Source: Candidatus Curtissbacteria bacterium RIFCSPHIGHO2_12_FULL_41_17
GTDB lineage: Bacteria; Patescibacteriota; Microgenomatia; Curtissbacterales; GWA2-41-24
Reading direction: 5' to 3'
DNA: 34,370 nt
Assembly (NCBI GenBank): GCA_001774945.1
Contig: MFBL01000058.1
Span: forward strand, 1 to 34,370
This document shows positions 1 to 7,277 of the stretch, one piece after another; position 1 is the stretch's first letter; every line of letters begins with the position of its first letter. The notes beneath the pieces were generated by a model. That model did not search any database. It saw only the letters and a program-made list of their open reading frames with translations, and was not told the origin of the DNA. Made by a program: the position numbers and the translations under genes.

Positions 1-878
1 CACCGGGCCCTGACTGGGTGCAGGATGGGCAAGTTTTAGACACCTGGTTTTCGTCCGGTCTGTGGCCAATGTCAACACTTGGATGGCCAAATGATTGGAA
101 AATGGTAAATGGTAAATGGAAAATTGAAAATTCTTATTTTCCGTGGGATTTTGAAATATCGGCACCGGAAATTAAATACTTATGGATTGCGCGAATGATT
201 ATGTTTTCCGTTTACTTTACAGATCAAATTCCATTTAAAACTATGTTTTTCCATGGGATGCTTAGGGACTTGCAAGGACGCAAGTTTTCAAAATCACTCG
301 GCAATGGAATCGATCCTACCTACTTAATTAAAAACTGGGGGGTTGATACAACAAGAATGGCGCTTTATTCATACGCAATTCCTGGCCGCGATGGACGGGT
401 ATCAAAAGCAATATTAGATGAGAGGGGCAAAAATTTCCGTAATTTCGGGACAAAGCTGCGAAATATCACCAGATTTATACTCGAGCTGGCGCCCGAAAAA
501 ACAGATGGTTCACGGTTCGCAGTTGACGGTTCACAGTTTAAACACCCGGATGATAAATGGATTAAAAAGGAGTTAGACAGTCTGTGCGCTAGAGTGACTA
601 AGCACCTTGAACAAATCGAGCTTCATTTAGCAGTTGACCAACTATATGAGTTTGTCTGGCATCAATTTGCTGATGTTTACATCGAAAAATCCAAAAAGAG
701 AAGACTCCAGGCACAGTCAATATTAGAGTACGTTCTAAAAAACGTTTTAATTCTTCTTCATCCATTTATGCCTTTTGTCACAGAGGAACTCTACCAGAAG
801 TTTGACAATAGGGAAAAGTCTATTATGTTAGAGTCATGGCCATCCTTCGCTAAAGCTACGGATGGTAAACCTTCATAA
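1..878 (+). CDS. valS: Valine--tRNA ligase, C-terminal part (5' end outside window)
   Basis: The reading frame is open from base 3, so the gene starts upstream of the window. The product charges tRNA-Val in the cytoplasm. The visible part begins in the class I catalytic core (VLDTWFSSGLWP, typical of ValRS) and carries the second signature as KFSKS (ORF residues 89-93; the usual form is KMSKS). An anticodon-binding helical domain follows (about residues 165-270, HPFMPFVTEELY). The C-terminal coiled-coil arm of most bacterial ValRS is absent: the protein stops just after the anticodon domain. The last residues, FAKATDGKPS, are encoded by a palindromic repeat. Two short tandem repeats lie inside the coding region (96-132 and 513-540). 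The stop TAA is directly followed by the ATG of the next ORF. Confidence 0.95.
   Translation, partial: PGPDWVQDGQVLDTWFSSGLWPMSTLGWPNDWKMVNGKWKIENSYFPWDFEISAPEIKYLWIARMIMFSVYFTDQIPFKTMFFHGMLRDLQGRKFSKSLGNGIDPTYLIKNWGVDTTRMALYSYAIPGRDGRVSKAILDERGKNFRNFGTKLRNITRFILELAPEKTDGSRFAVDGSQFKHPDDKWIKKELDSLCARVTKHLEQIELHLAVDQLYEFVWHQFADVYIEKSKKRRLQAQSILEYVLKNVLILLHPFMPFVTEELYQKFDNREKSIMLESWPSFAKATDGKPS
96..132. repeat. 7-nt tandem repeat inside valS
   Basis: The unit aatggta occurs about three times in a row and then grades into aaaattgaaaatt. It lies in frame inside valS and encodes a Lys/Asn/Trp-rich stretch (WKMVNGKWKIEN). Similar AT-rich simple repeats occur in intergenic stretches of this window (12.1 kb, 25.1 kb), so it looks like the same kind of sequence tolerated within a gene. 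Confidence 0.5.
513..540. repeat. 14-nt tandem duplication inside valS
   Basis: Two adjacent units, cggttcgcagttga and cggttcacagttta, agree at 12 of 14 positions. Because 14 is not a multiple of 3 the two copies are read in different frames. They encode part of DGSRFAVDGSQFKH, between the catalytic core and the anticodon-binding domain. Confidence 0.6.
840..865. repeat. REP-like palindrome at the 3' end of valS
   Basis: Arms CCATCC and GGATGG enclose ttcgctaaagctac. It is translated as the tail PSFAKATDGK of ValRS. It resembles the other short palindromes of the window with a ttcg core, so it is probably a member of a dispersed family that landed at the end of the gene. Confidence 0.6.
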
Positions 879-1481
879 ATGTATTTACCGCATAATTCTC
901 GCCCTTCGATAAACTCAGGGCTTCGAAATTTGCAATTCCCGCAAATTTCTCGCATTATTTCCCGCACTTCGCTTTTTATTAAAAGCTTCGGCGGGCAAGC
1001 CCGCGGCATTTCTATTTTTACTTTGCTTAGGATTCTAGGCGTAGCAATCGTTTGCGCTTCTTTTTTAATTTACTTTTCGAATCAAAACCAACAACAGGCA
1101 AGCAGAATCAATGCCTTGGAAAAAGCGGTTAGTCTTAAACCTTCTGATTTTAATAAGAGACTAAGGCTTGCTCTTTCATATGAGGAGGAATTTAAAAAAA
1201 CCAGCAATTTGCAAAATTTAGAAAAAGCCCTGGAAGAAGCTAAAGTCGCCCAGCAACTCGATCCTCAGAATTTAAATGCTCAAAGACTAATATTGCGGCT
1301 TAATAAGGAAAACTCTGCCGAAATTAAAAAGGAAATTCAACAGGTTGCGACGATTGTTAAAAATCGACCAGACTACCAGGCAGCGTGGTTGAAACTGGCA
1401 GCACTTTACGAAAAATTGGGAGATGAAAAGAATGCACATGATGCCAGGAACAGGGCAAAATTATTAAATCAAAACTTTTAA
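879..1481 (+). CDS. TPR-like protein with N-terminal membrane anchor
   Basis: No specific function is recognised. After a hydrophobic segment (LLRILGVAIVCASFLIYF, about residues 49-66) come alpha-helical repeats of TPR type (INALEKAVSLKPSDFNKRLRLAL; EEAKVAQQLDPQNLNAQRL; AAWLKLAALYEKLGDEKNA), so it is probably a membrane-anchored scaffold facing the cell exterior. The first 48 codons are almost wholly repeat sequence (palindromes at 901-921 and 991-1004). The native start may therefore be the TTG at 1023, just before the membrane segment, rather than the ATG at 879 that directly follows the valS stop. I see no Shine-Dalgarno site at either. The gene ends two bases from the convergent lipoprotein gene. 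Confidence 0.7.
   Translation: MYLPHNSRPSINSGLRNLQFPQISRIISRTSLFIKSFGGQARGISIFTLLRILGVAIVCASFLIYFSNQNQQQASRINALEKAVSLKPSDFNKRLRLALSYEEEFKKTSNLQNLEKALEEAKVAQQLDPQNLNAQRLILRLNKENSAEIKKEIQQVATIVKNRPDYQAAWLKLAALYEKLGDEKNAHDARNRAKLLNQNF
901..921. repeat. REP-like palindrome, cttcgataaactcag type
   Basis: Arms GCCCT and AGGGC enclose tcgataaactc. The same motif type recurs at 6583-6595, 7253-7265 and twice at 32836-32877. It lies in the doubtful 5' part of the TPR ORF. Confidence 0.65.
991..1004. repeat. GC-rich palindrome, possible valS terminator
   Basis: GCGGGCAAGCCCGC can form a short stem and is followed after five bases by a T-rich stretch (tttctattttta). It could end valS transcription on the plus strand, which would favour the later start of the TPR gene. 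It may equally be just another dispersed palindrome. Read as protein it gives FGGQARG. Confidence 0.35.
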
Positions 1482-1483
1482 AG

Positions 1484-2110
1484 CTAAATCTGATCTCTCC
1501 CTGAGAATTTGCCTTCGACAAACTTAAACCTGATTAAAACGATTGAGGGAAGCGAAAGATATAAACCATCGGCTTTCTGCAGGTAGGTCAAGTTAGGGCT
1601 ATAGACAAACATTTGATCGCTTCCGATAGGCGGTGTTTGTGCAAAAGTCAAATAACCGGCGTTTTCGGCATAAAGTTGAAGTGATTCAGCTATAGGCGAA
1701 ACTGAATCTATTGTCTTAGGTTCGCCTAGTGGTTTTGACTGAACATACCCGAGAGCTTTCTCCAAATCAAAACTAGGATCAAGAGGTACAAACCCGTTAG
1801 GCGAAGCCAAATTAGGGTTTGCTCTTCGCTCAGCCAGCGGAATCGGGAGAGCATTTTCAGCAAACTCGTGGTAAAGGTAGGTCACATCGGGAAGTGATGC
1901 TATTATCAGACTCTTGATTCCAACCTCAAAGGTCAATCTGCCATCAAGTCCAACCTTGACAACTGTTCCATCGTTAGGAATGACAATCTCTGGAATTTCT
2001 TTTGTCCTTTGAGGCTCTTTAGTAGAACAGCCAATCGTGAGTAAAATTAACTTTAATCCAGCTTCAATAAACCACTTATTAAATTCTCTACGGGAAATTA
2101 TTTCGACCAT
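1484..2110 (-). CDS. Putative lipoprotein with Tat-like N-terminus
   Basis: The family is not recognised. The N-terminus has SRREFNKWF followed by a hydrophobic stretch and a lipobox-like LLTIGC, so Cys28 or so is probably lipidated after export; RREF also resembles a twin-arginine signal. The mature part is about 180 residues, without cysteines or clear catalytic motifs, and probably beta-rich. The start lies 23 nt downstream of the rplY stop, so it may be co-transcribed with rplY. A TATCAT box 7 nt before the ATG is a possible private promoter. It is convergent with the TPR gene. Confidence 0.65.
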   Translation of the reverse strand: MVEIISRREFNKWFIEAGLKLILLTIGCSTKEPQRTKEIPEIVIPNDGTVVKVGLDGRLTFEVGIKSLIIASLPDVTYLYHEFAENALPIPLAERRANPNLASPNGFVPLDPSFDLEKALGYVQSKPLGEPKTIDSVSPIAESLQLYAENAGYLTFAQTPPIGSDQMFVYSPNLTYLQKADGLYLSLPSIVLIRFKFVEGKFSGRDQI

Positions 2111-2133
2111 GATAAAGATGATAGGAGGGTGGA

Positions 2134-2880
2134 TTACTTCTTTGGTTCTGACTTTACCTCTTCCTCTGGTTCTCCTGCCGTTTCTTCTGCCTTTTCTGCG
2201 CCTTCGGCTTCAGGCACTTCTGCGACTTCGGCTTCCCCGACTTTTTCTTCGCCCTCTGCCGCCTGCGCGACAACTTCGGCTTGCTCTGCCTCAATCTCCG
2301 CTTCGACAGCCTCCATCTCTTTAGTAACAAGTTCACCTATCTGGGCAACGACAAGTTCGGCATCATGAAGAATCGTCACTTTATTTCTGTCAACGGCTAG
2401 ATCCTTGATCTTAATTTCGTCACCGATATTTTCCAGTTTGGAAACGTCAAGTGCTATTTTCTCCGGAATATCAGCCGGCAAGGCTTCGATCTCGACTTCC
2501 GAAACCGGAGTCAAAAGAAGACCAATTTTCTTTTCAACGGCTGGAGCCTCGCCGACAATCTCAATCGGCACGTTGACTTTTACTTTTTCCGTAAGGTTAA
2601 CCTGATAAAAATCGATATGCAAATGTTCACTTGTTACGGGATGAAGCTGGACGTTTCTTACCAGAACCGGCTTTTTTGAGCCGTCTACCGCCAGATTAAT
2701 GATTCCTGTTTCCCCTACCTTTTCAAAGACTTTGGAAAAGTCGCTGTTTTTTACCTGAACGTGAATGGTAGTTATTTTGTGGCCGAAAACATGCGCCGGA
2801 ATTATCCCTTCCCGCCTTAGGGTTTTAACTTTCCTTCCCAAAACATTTCTTTTTTGAGCAGTTAAAGGCACTTGTTCCAT
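2134..2880 (-). CDS. rplY: 50S ribosomal protein L25/CTC with long acidic C-terminus
   Basis: This is the general stress/CTC form of L25, which binds 5S rRNA in the large subunit. Residues 1-90 form the L25 beta-barrel (LTAQKRNVLGRKVKTLRREGIIPAHVFG) and residues 95-185 the TL5-type second domain (EALPADIPEKIALDVSKLENIGD). The tail of about 60 residues is almost entirely Glu, Ala, Val and Lys (low complexity). At 248 residues it is slightly longer than usual for the CTC family, because of this tail. The start ATG at 2880 lies 9 nt after a good -10 box, so the mRNA is probably leaderless or nearly so. Confidence 0.93.
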   Translation of the reverse strand: MEQVPLTAQKRNVLGRKVKTLRREGIIPAHVFGHKITTIHVQVKNSDFSKVFEKVGETGIINLAVDGSKKPVLVRNVQLHPVTSEHLHIDFYQVNLTEKVKVNVPIEIVGEAPAVEKKIGLLLTPVSEVEIEALPADIPEKIALDVSKLENIGDEIKIKDLAVDRNKVTILHDAELVVAQIGELVTKEMEAVEAEIEAEQAEVVAQAAEGEEKVGEAEVAEVPEAEGAEKAEETAGEPEEEVKSEPKK

Positions 2881-2889
2881 GGTCGAATG

Positions 2890-2918
2890 ATATTAACAAA
2901 ATAAACATGACAGGTCAA
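2890..2918 (-). promoter_or_regulatory. Promoter of rplY
   Basis: On the minus strand TTGACC (2918-2913) and TAATAT (2895-2890) are separated by 17 nt. The ATG follows the -10 box after 9 nt, leaving a predicted leader of only two or three bases. Confidence 0.6.
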
Positions 2919-2999
2919 CTAGATTTAGATGTCACCTCTTTACAACTTCAATCTTCAGACTATCTCTTAATTTTACATTCAATATCAAACGTTTCATGG

Positions 3000-3005
3000 T
3001 ATAAT
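3000..3005 (+). promoter_or_regulatory. -10 box of the 92-aa membrane protein gene
   Basis: A perfect TATAAT lies 8 nt before the ATG at 3014. The -35 region is poor (TTCAAT at 2978 with 16 nt spacing). The position implies a leaderless transcript. Confidence 0.55.
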
Positions 3006-3013
3006 CCGCAGCT

Positions 3014-3292
3014 ATGATTGAGAGAGGGTTTGAACTTTTAAGAAAACTTCCAGCAAAGGCCGAAGCGGTTATTGGGGCAGTTGGAACAACCGCTTACGGA
3101 GTAACTGCGGCTGCTCCGGCTGAAGTCCAAGATGTTTACGGAGAAGTTCCCATAAGCGGGTGGTTGATAAACATATTGTCAGCAGCCGATTTAAGAATAG
3201 CGGCAGGAGCTTTAGTAATTGTTTTTGGGGCTGTAGCTTTTGACGGTCTTAAGAGACTGCTGAGTGAGCGGCATGCCGCAGGTGATGAGTAA
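3014..3292 (+). CDS. Small membrane protein, unknown function
   Basis: 92 residues, not recognised. An amphipathic start (MIERGFELLRKLPAKAEA) is followed by a weakly hydrophobic Ala/Gly-rich segment (about 18-35) and a clear membrane helix (about 60-78, LRIAAGALVIVFGAVAF), ending in a charged tail. The alternating Ala/Gly content and the dedicated TATAAT box make it look like a real gene. It stands alone on the plus strand and ends next to the decayed DUF4012 fragment. Confidence 0.6.
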   Translation: MIERGFELLRKLPAKAEAVIGAVGTTAYGVTAAAPAEVQDVYGEVPISGWLINILSAADLRIAAGALVIVFGAVAFDGLKRLLSERHAAGDE

Positions 3293-3294
3293 AA

Positions 3295-3375
3295 TTATCT
3301 TCTGGTCACTTCAATTGTAAACTGACGATCGACTGCCAAATCGGTTGGAATTTTGAGGTTTTGCTTATTTTGGCT
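3295..3375 (-). pseudogene. Remnant of a second DUF4012 gene (3' end only)
   Basis: Read on the minus strand this stretch encodes NKQNLKIPTDLAVDRQF and ends IEVTRR-stop. It closely matches the last residues of the intact DUF4012 gene next door (NKQNLTVETDLAADRQF ... IEVVKK-stop). Upstream there is an in-frame stop, while another frame continues with a plausible FKVCFDKPKQKIEIKPK, so the fragment is frameshifted and truncated. It is best explained as a decayed paralogue or the scar of a tandem duplication. Confidence 0.7.
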
Positions 3376-3449
3376 TTATTTCTATCTTTTGCTTTGGCTT
3401 ATCAAAACAAACCTTGAAATTATCAAAAAAGCCTTTTTGGCCTAAGAGA

Positions 3450-3647
3450 CTATACGAATATTGGACCGACTAGAGGGACCACGGCTTGAGGGACTTTCGT
3501 TAGAATTGGCTCTTTAAAGCCTTTCTCGTGAGCTTCACGATAGACCTTTTTAGCCGTGTCTCCTGAGGAGATCACTCTCTTTTCGTCTGGCGTGAGAGCC
3601 ACCCGTTTGCCTTTATATTTTTTATGAATTTCTTTAAAACTAGCCAT
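3450..3647 (-). CDS. DUF5678-like small protein
   Basis: The ORF track starts at 3689, but the ATG at 3647 is preferred: a perfect TATAAT lies 10 nt before it and would sit inside the longer frame. The 65-residue product has the pattern of small DUF5678-type proteins: a conserved Lys-Gly-Lys strand (KYKGKRVALTPDEKRVISSG), a helix (DTAKKVYREAHEKGF) and a final strand (KEPILTKVPQ). Such proteins are common in archaea and CPR, and their function is unknown. The assignment rests on pattern memory only. Confidence 0.6.
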   Translation of the reverse strand: MASFKEIHKKYKGKRVALTPDEKRVISSGDTAKKVYREAHEKGFKEPILTKVPQAVVPLVGPIFV

Positions 3648-3657
3648 AATTGTTCCA

Positions 3658-3663
3658 ATTATA
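3658..3663 (-). promoter_or_regulatory. -10 box deciding the start of the DUF5678-like gene
   Basis: On the minus strand TATAAT is followed after 10 nt by the ATG at 3647. It lies at the very end of the DUF4012 gene (stop at 3664). No convincing -35 box is seen. A leader of about 3-4 nt is predicted. Confidence 0.55.
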
Positions 3664-6555
3664 TCATTTCTTAACAACTTCGATTTCAAACTGGCGGTCG
3701 GCTGCTAAATCGGTTTCGACGGTGAGGTTTTGCTTATTTGAGTACTTTTCATCTCCATTGACAGATTTTGTCAGCAGGTAACCGGGCAGGTTAAATTTAA
3801 ATTCCAAAGGGTCATTTTCGGTTCCGGGCTGTTTTTGGATATACAAGTGATAAGTGGGGGCGCTTTCAAGTTTAATGTTTCTGGGTATGCGATAAGAAAA
3901 ACTTACTTGTTTAGTTGATTTAATAGGCACTTCTACATACGTTGCAAACGTGGCAAGAGGCCCTGTGGTGGTAACTTCAACGGATTTAAGGTCAGTGATG
4001 TCGCCGTTTTTAATCTCAAACAAATCACTTCCCGCGGGTACGTAAACGCGCAGGAAATTAACGTATTTGCCAGCCGGCCAGGTTTCTGCCTGGCTATTAT
4101 TTGTATAAGTAATTGTTAAGCGGCCGACCAGATCCGCATCGCGGCCCACAGTCATTTCGTATGAAATTTTCCTTTGCAAAAACCTATTGACTTTATTGGC
4201 GCCAAGATTAGCTTCGGAAATAGCCAAAAAATCTCTGGTTTGGGTACTGTTATCACTAACATCAAATTGTCTGGGAGGCAATGGGCTGTCCCATCCGTGA
4301 GTGGCTACATAGGAAGCAAGGGTCGGGTTGTCAAATGAGACCAAGATGTGTTTTTTCTCCAGGCTTTCTTTAAAAACTTGCACAAGGGGTAAAAGCGGGG
4401 AAGCTGTCTTTTCATTATCTTTTAAAGTAGTAATTTGGGCAATGTCAGCCAAAACCTGGCTGATCATCTTTCTGGATAAAGACCCAAAAAAATCCCTTTT
4501 TTGGGTGGAACCCGGGAAAAAGCCGACCTCGCTGTAATATTCTCCCCGTTCGAACAGATTCTGGGCAGAAATTTCCTCATTATAATCATCAAGTTTGACA
4601 GGCCCCATTTTCCCAAGAACATCCTGAATAAAAGTTAGGTCGAAAGCAATTACTCCATCGACATTTCGGCCCGTTTCCTTTTTGAAAAAGTCTCTGGCGG
4701 TAGCGGCATTAAGGGCAAAATCGCCGCTCCAGTTAGAATCGCGAAGAAAAAAATTGTCAATTCCTAATTTTTCCTTAAGTTGTTTTGGGGGCTGGATTTT
4801 TTCCTTAAGTTGGCCGTCAATTGTGTAAATATCATCAACATTAACAGCATTTAGTTTCCCGCCTTCAAACTCAAGAGTGCCGAAATTGCCGATAAAGCCT
4901 CCGCCAGGCCGCAGTTCACTATTGTTTTGCAAAAGGATTAGGTAGGTTTTTTGCCCACCGCCGGTGAAGTCATTTAAAAGTTGCGTTATTTCCAGAGCCG
5001 AGGAGGATAAGTTATGGAGTTTTTCGAATGAGTCCTTTAAGGATTCAATTTTTGCTGCAAATGGCGCCGATTTTTTAGCTTGTGAACTTAAGACGACTGC
5101 TTTTGAGGAAAAAAACAAGGCCCTCTTAAAATCAGCTGAGGGCGCCTCCAAATCAAACCCATCGCTACTTGTTTGTTTAGAGGTGATGAGCGCAAAGTCT
5201 TCTGAGAGTGTTTTTGCACCCAGGCTAAAATAGAATAACGATTGAGAACCTGCGCCAGCTGCCGCAAATGCCAGATTGGTGCTTTTTATCTTCTGGGAAA
5301 TTACTAAACTCAATGGGAAAGACAGAATATTAAACTTATTTTGTGCTGCTTTAAAAGAATTTTGGGCACCTTTGGCTTTACTTTCAGCTTTATCAAAGTT
5401 TGCCAACATTAAAGCTTTTTTGGCATCATTTAATTTACTTGCCCCCAAATAAACATCAAGCCCTGTTTTTAAAATAGAGCCAAAAAGAATTAAAAGCAGT
5501 AAGATAACCAAATTTTTAAAACGTAAATTTAAGGTAATTTTGGGGACTTTTAGCCTTAGTCTTTCGGAAAAAGACTGAGTATCTGCCTCTTGGGGGTGCA
5601 ACTTTTCCCAAGACGGGCTTTGGTAATTTGTCCTTTGATGTTCCCTTGGAACTTGGTTTGCGCTTGAAAAAAGGCCCTTATCTTTAAAATATTCAAAGGT
5701 TAGCTTTAGGCCTTCTGTGAGTTTAATATTGGGATTAAAACCTAAATGTGACGCGTTAACTAACGGTTGCGGCGTGATTTTGTTTTTTGCAGGTCCTCCT
5801 GCAAAAAACAAACCCAGCTGCTTTGCACCGACAAGTGAGGCAACATTTTGAATTTCATAAGCAACCGAAAGAGAAGAAATTGGCTCCTCGCAGACAATAA
5901 TCTGCACGTCTTTGGTTTTAGGCGAAAAGGCAAATTTATTAATAGCTTCAACTGCGTCACTGATATAAGTCGGGTAGATCATTTTCATGCCTTCTTCTTC
6001 AAGGATTACCTTGTCTGTTGCAACTGCTTGGGAAATAAGAGATGCCAACTCCTTTTGGACCGGCCCTAGGCTGATTTGAGAAGAAACTGGCATTTTAGGG
6101 CCATAAATGTCACCTACAAGAAATATCCTCAGCTTGGCGCAAGTTGCATCATCTTTTATCAAATAATCAAATGAATCTATCCTAAATGAAAGAGGGGCTA
6201 CCAAAACTACTTGCGTCTTGCCAGTTTGGGCGAGGGCAATTATCGATTTGGTCGCCTGCGAAAAATGATGGAGAGCCTCATACGAATCCTTAGCAACGCC
6301 TGCTTCATCAAGATGAAAGATAAGATCAAACTGTGGTAAATAAGAGGGTAAAGGCTGACCTAATTCAAGCTCAAGAAGCGTAAAATTTTCCTTTGAAAGA
6401 AAAGGACTAAGCAGGCGGGAATTGCCTACCCCAAAAACATCGCAATTTTCAAGTATCAGAGAATCGGTAAGAGATGCACCCAGGTATGAGCCTGCACCGG
6501 TTATGAGAACCTGAGTCCTGTTATTTGAAAGTTTCAAGCGGGCAGATTCTTCCAT
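3664..6555 (-). CDS. SDR/epimerase-like domain fused to a membrane-anchored DUF4012 protein
   Basis: Residues 1-290 look like an extended short-chain dehydrogenase/epimerase: a nucleotide-binding glycine motif (ITGAGSYLG), a later ...YGPKM loop and a C-terminal YPTYISDAVEAI segment. The catalytic YxxxK is not evident (YLIK instead), so it may bind a nucleotide sugar or NAD without catalysis. A basic linker leads to one membrane helix (about 345-368). The exterior part contains the DUF4012 domain (about 530-800) with its signature NSELRPGGGFIGNFG near residue 545. A beta-rich C-terminal domain ends in EIEVVKK. DUF4012 proteins are usually found with surface polysaccharide genes, as here. The start lies inside a duplicated 55-bp cassette. 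Confidence 0.85.
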   Translation of the reverse strand: MEESARLKLSNNRTQVLITGAGSYLGASLTDSLILENCDVFGVGNSRLLSPFLSKENFTLLELELGQPLPSYLPQFDLIFHLDEAGVAKDSYEALHHFSQATKSIIALAQTGKTQVVLVAPLSFRIDSFDYLIKDDATCAKLRIFLVGDIYGPKMPVSSQISLGPVQKELASLISQAVATDKVILEEEGMKMIYPTYISDAVEAINKFAFSPKTKDVQIIVCEEPISSLSVAYEIQNVASLVGAKQLGLFFAGGPAKNKITPQPLVNASHLGFNPNIKLTEGLKLTFEYFKDKGLFSSANQVPREHQRTNYQSPSWEKLHPQEADTQSFSERLRLKVPKITLNLRFKNLVILLLLILFGSILKTGLDVYLGASKLNDAKKALMLANFDKAESKAKGAQNSFKAAQNKFNILSFPLSLVISQKIKSTNLAFAAAGAGSQSLFYFSLGAKTLSEDFALITSKQTSSDGFDLEAPSADFKRALFFSSKAVVLSSQAKKSAPFAAKIESLKDSFEKLHNLSSSALEITQLLNDFTGGGQKTYLILLQNNSELRPGGGFIGNFGTLEFEGGKLNAVNVDDIYTIDGQLKEKIQPPKQLKEKLGIDNFFLRDSNWSGDFALNAATARDFFKKETGRNVDGVIAFDLTFIQDVLGKMGPVKLDDYNEEISAQNLFERGEYYSEVGFFPGSTQKRDFFGSLSRKMISQVLADIAQITTLKDNEKTASPLLPLVQVFKESLEKKHILVSFDNPTLASYVATHGWDSPLPPRQFDVSDNSTQTRDFLAISEANLGANKVNRFLQRKISYEMTVGRDADLVGRLTITYTNNSQAETWPAGKYVNFLRVYVPAGSDLFEIKNGDITDLKSVEVTTTGPLATFATYVEVPIKSTKQVSFSYRIPRNIKLESAPTYHLYIQKQPGTENDPLEFKFNLPGYLLTKSVNGDEKYSNKQNLTVETDLAADRQFEIEVVKK

Positions 6556-6607
6556 ATTTCGATTTTACTCAATATGGAACCCTGAGTTTGCCGAAGGGTT
6601 CCATTTT
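6552..6607. repeat. Duplicated start-site cassette, copy 1
   Basis: This spacer repeats at 7222-7277 with about one internal mismatch. It holds two inverted repeats: CCATATT/AATATGG (12-nt loop) and GGAACCCT/AGGGTTCC around gagtttgccga, a REP-like core. The ATG of the DUF4012 gene (minus strand) lies inside the outer CCATATT arm, and a TAAAAT box sits 6 nt before it. Confidence 0.85.
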
Positions 6608-7225
6608 CTAAACTTTAAAGTAAGTTTTAAAACCAATCGTTACAAGGGCAAAAACAAATCCTGCGATTGCCCCAAAGATGATAAGGGCTTTGGGTTGAGG
6701 TTGTGCAGTCACAGGCACAATAGCAGTACCAATCGGTTTAAGCTGAAATTCACTGTCCCCAGTCAAATCAACAATTTTTTGATTGAAGCGATCTTTTGTC
6801 TTGTTCATAGTTGATCTGGCACTGTCTAAATTTGCAGCATAGATTGAAAGCCGAATAAGTTGAGGGGCAATTTTTCTGGCAGATAAGGCAGTGGCTTGGG
6901 TTGTCACTTCATTTTTAAAATCAGGGCTTAGAATAATAGCAAGAGCAGTGTCCGTAAAATTCCTGGCTTTCTCGGTGGCGTAAAAGCCTTCAAAACGATA
7001 GACAGCATCTTGCGCTTCTTTGGTGGAAGCAATAGATTCCCCCGTTCTTTCGGCCGGGGTTCTTTCTTCTTCACTCACGCTCATAATAAAAAACAGCTGT
7101 TCATAGCGGGGACCTTTGTTGATTTTTGAGACAAAAACGAGGGCCAAAGCTATCCCTAAAACTGTAAAAAGGGCAACAAGATATGCGTTTTTTTTAAGTA
7201 TTTTGATGTATTCTGCAAGTTCCAT
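6608..7225 (-). CDS. Wzz-like polysaccharide co-polymerase/chain-length protein
   Basis: 205 residues with the Wzz topology: a short cytoplasmic start (MELAEYIKILKKNAYLV), TM1 (about 14-33), an exterior helical region and TM2 near the C-terminus (about 178-200, KALIIFGAIAGFVFALVTIGF) preceded by a proline-containing segment (PVTAQPQPKA). The length is short for Wzz, and no tyrosine-kinase domain follows. It sits with a flippase and an O-antigen-ligase-like gene, so it probably sets chain length or couples to polymerisation. Its start lies in the second copy of the duplicated cassette. Confidence 0.7.
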   Translation of the reverse strand: MELAEYIKILKKNAYLVALFTVLGIALALVFVSKINKGPRYEQLFFIMSVSEEERTPAERTGESIASTKEAQDAVYRFEGFYATEKARNFTDTALAIILSPDFKNEVTTQATALSARKIAPQLIRLSIYAANLDSARSTMNKTKDRFNQKIVDLTGDSEFQLKPIGTAIVPVTAQPQPKALIIFGAIAGFVFALVTIGFKTYFKV

Positions 7226-7277
7226 ATTTCGATTTTAATCAATATGGAACCCTGAGTTTGCCGAAGGGTTCCATTTT
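7222..7277. repeat. Duplicated start-site cassette, copy 2
   Basis: Near-identical to 6552-6607 and placed identically: the ATG of the Wzz-like gene (7225, minus strand) is in the CCATATT arm, the GGAACCCT/AGGGTTCC hairpin comes next, and the rnhA stop codon (7277) begins at the far edge. It therefore spans the entire spacer between rnhA and the Wzz-like gene. Confidence 0.85.

Noticed and set aside
791-1009. Minus-strand ORF of 72 residues over the valS 3' end
   Set aside because: It is made of the complements of the palindromic repeats plus valS antisense; no family pattern.
2037-2368. ORFs opposite and in frame-shift to the rplY tail (2037-2324, 2129-2368, 2154-2336)
   Set aside because: They come from the low-complexity Glu/Ala/Lys-coding tail of L25 read in other frames, giving Ser/Ala- or Leu/Arg-only proteins.
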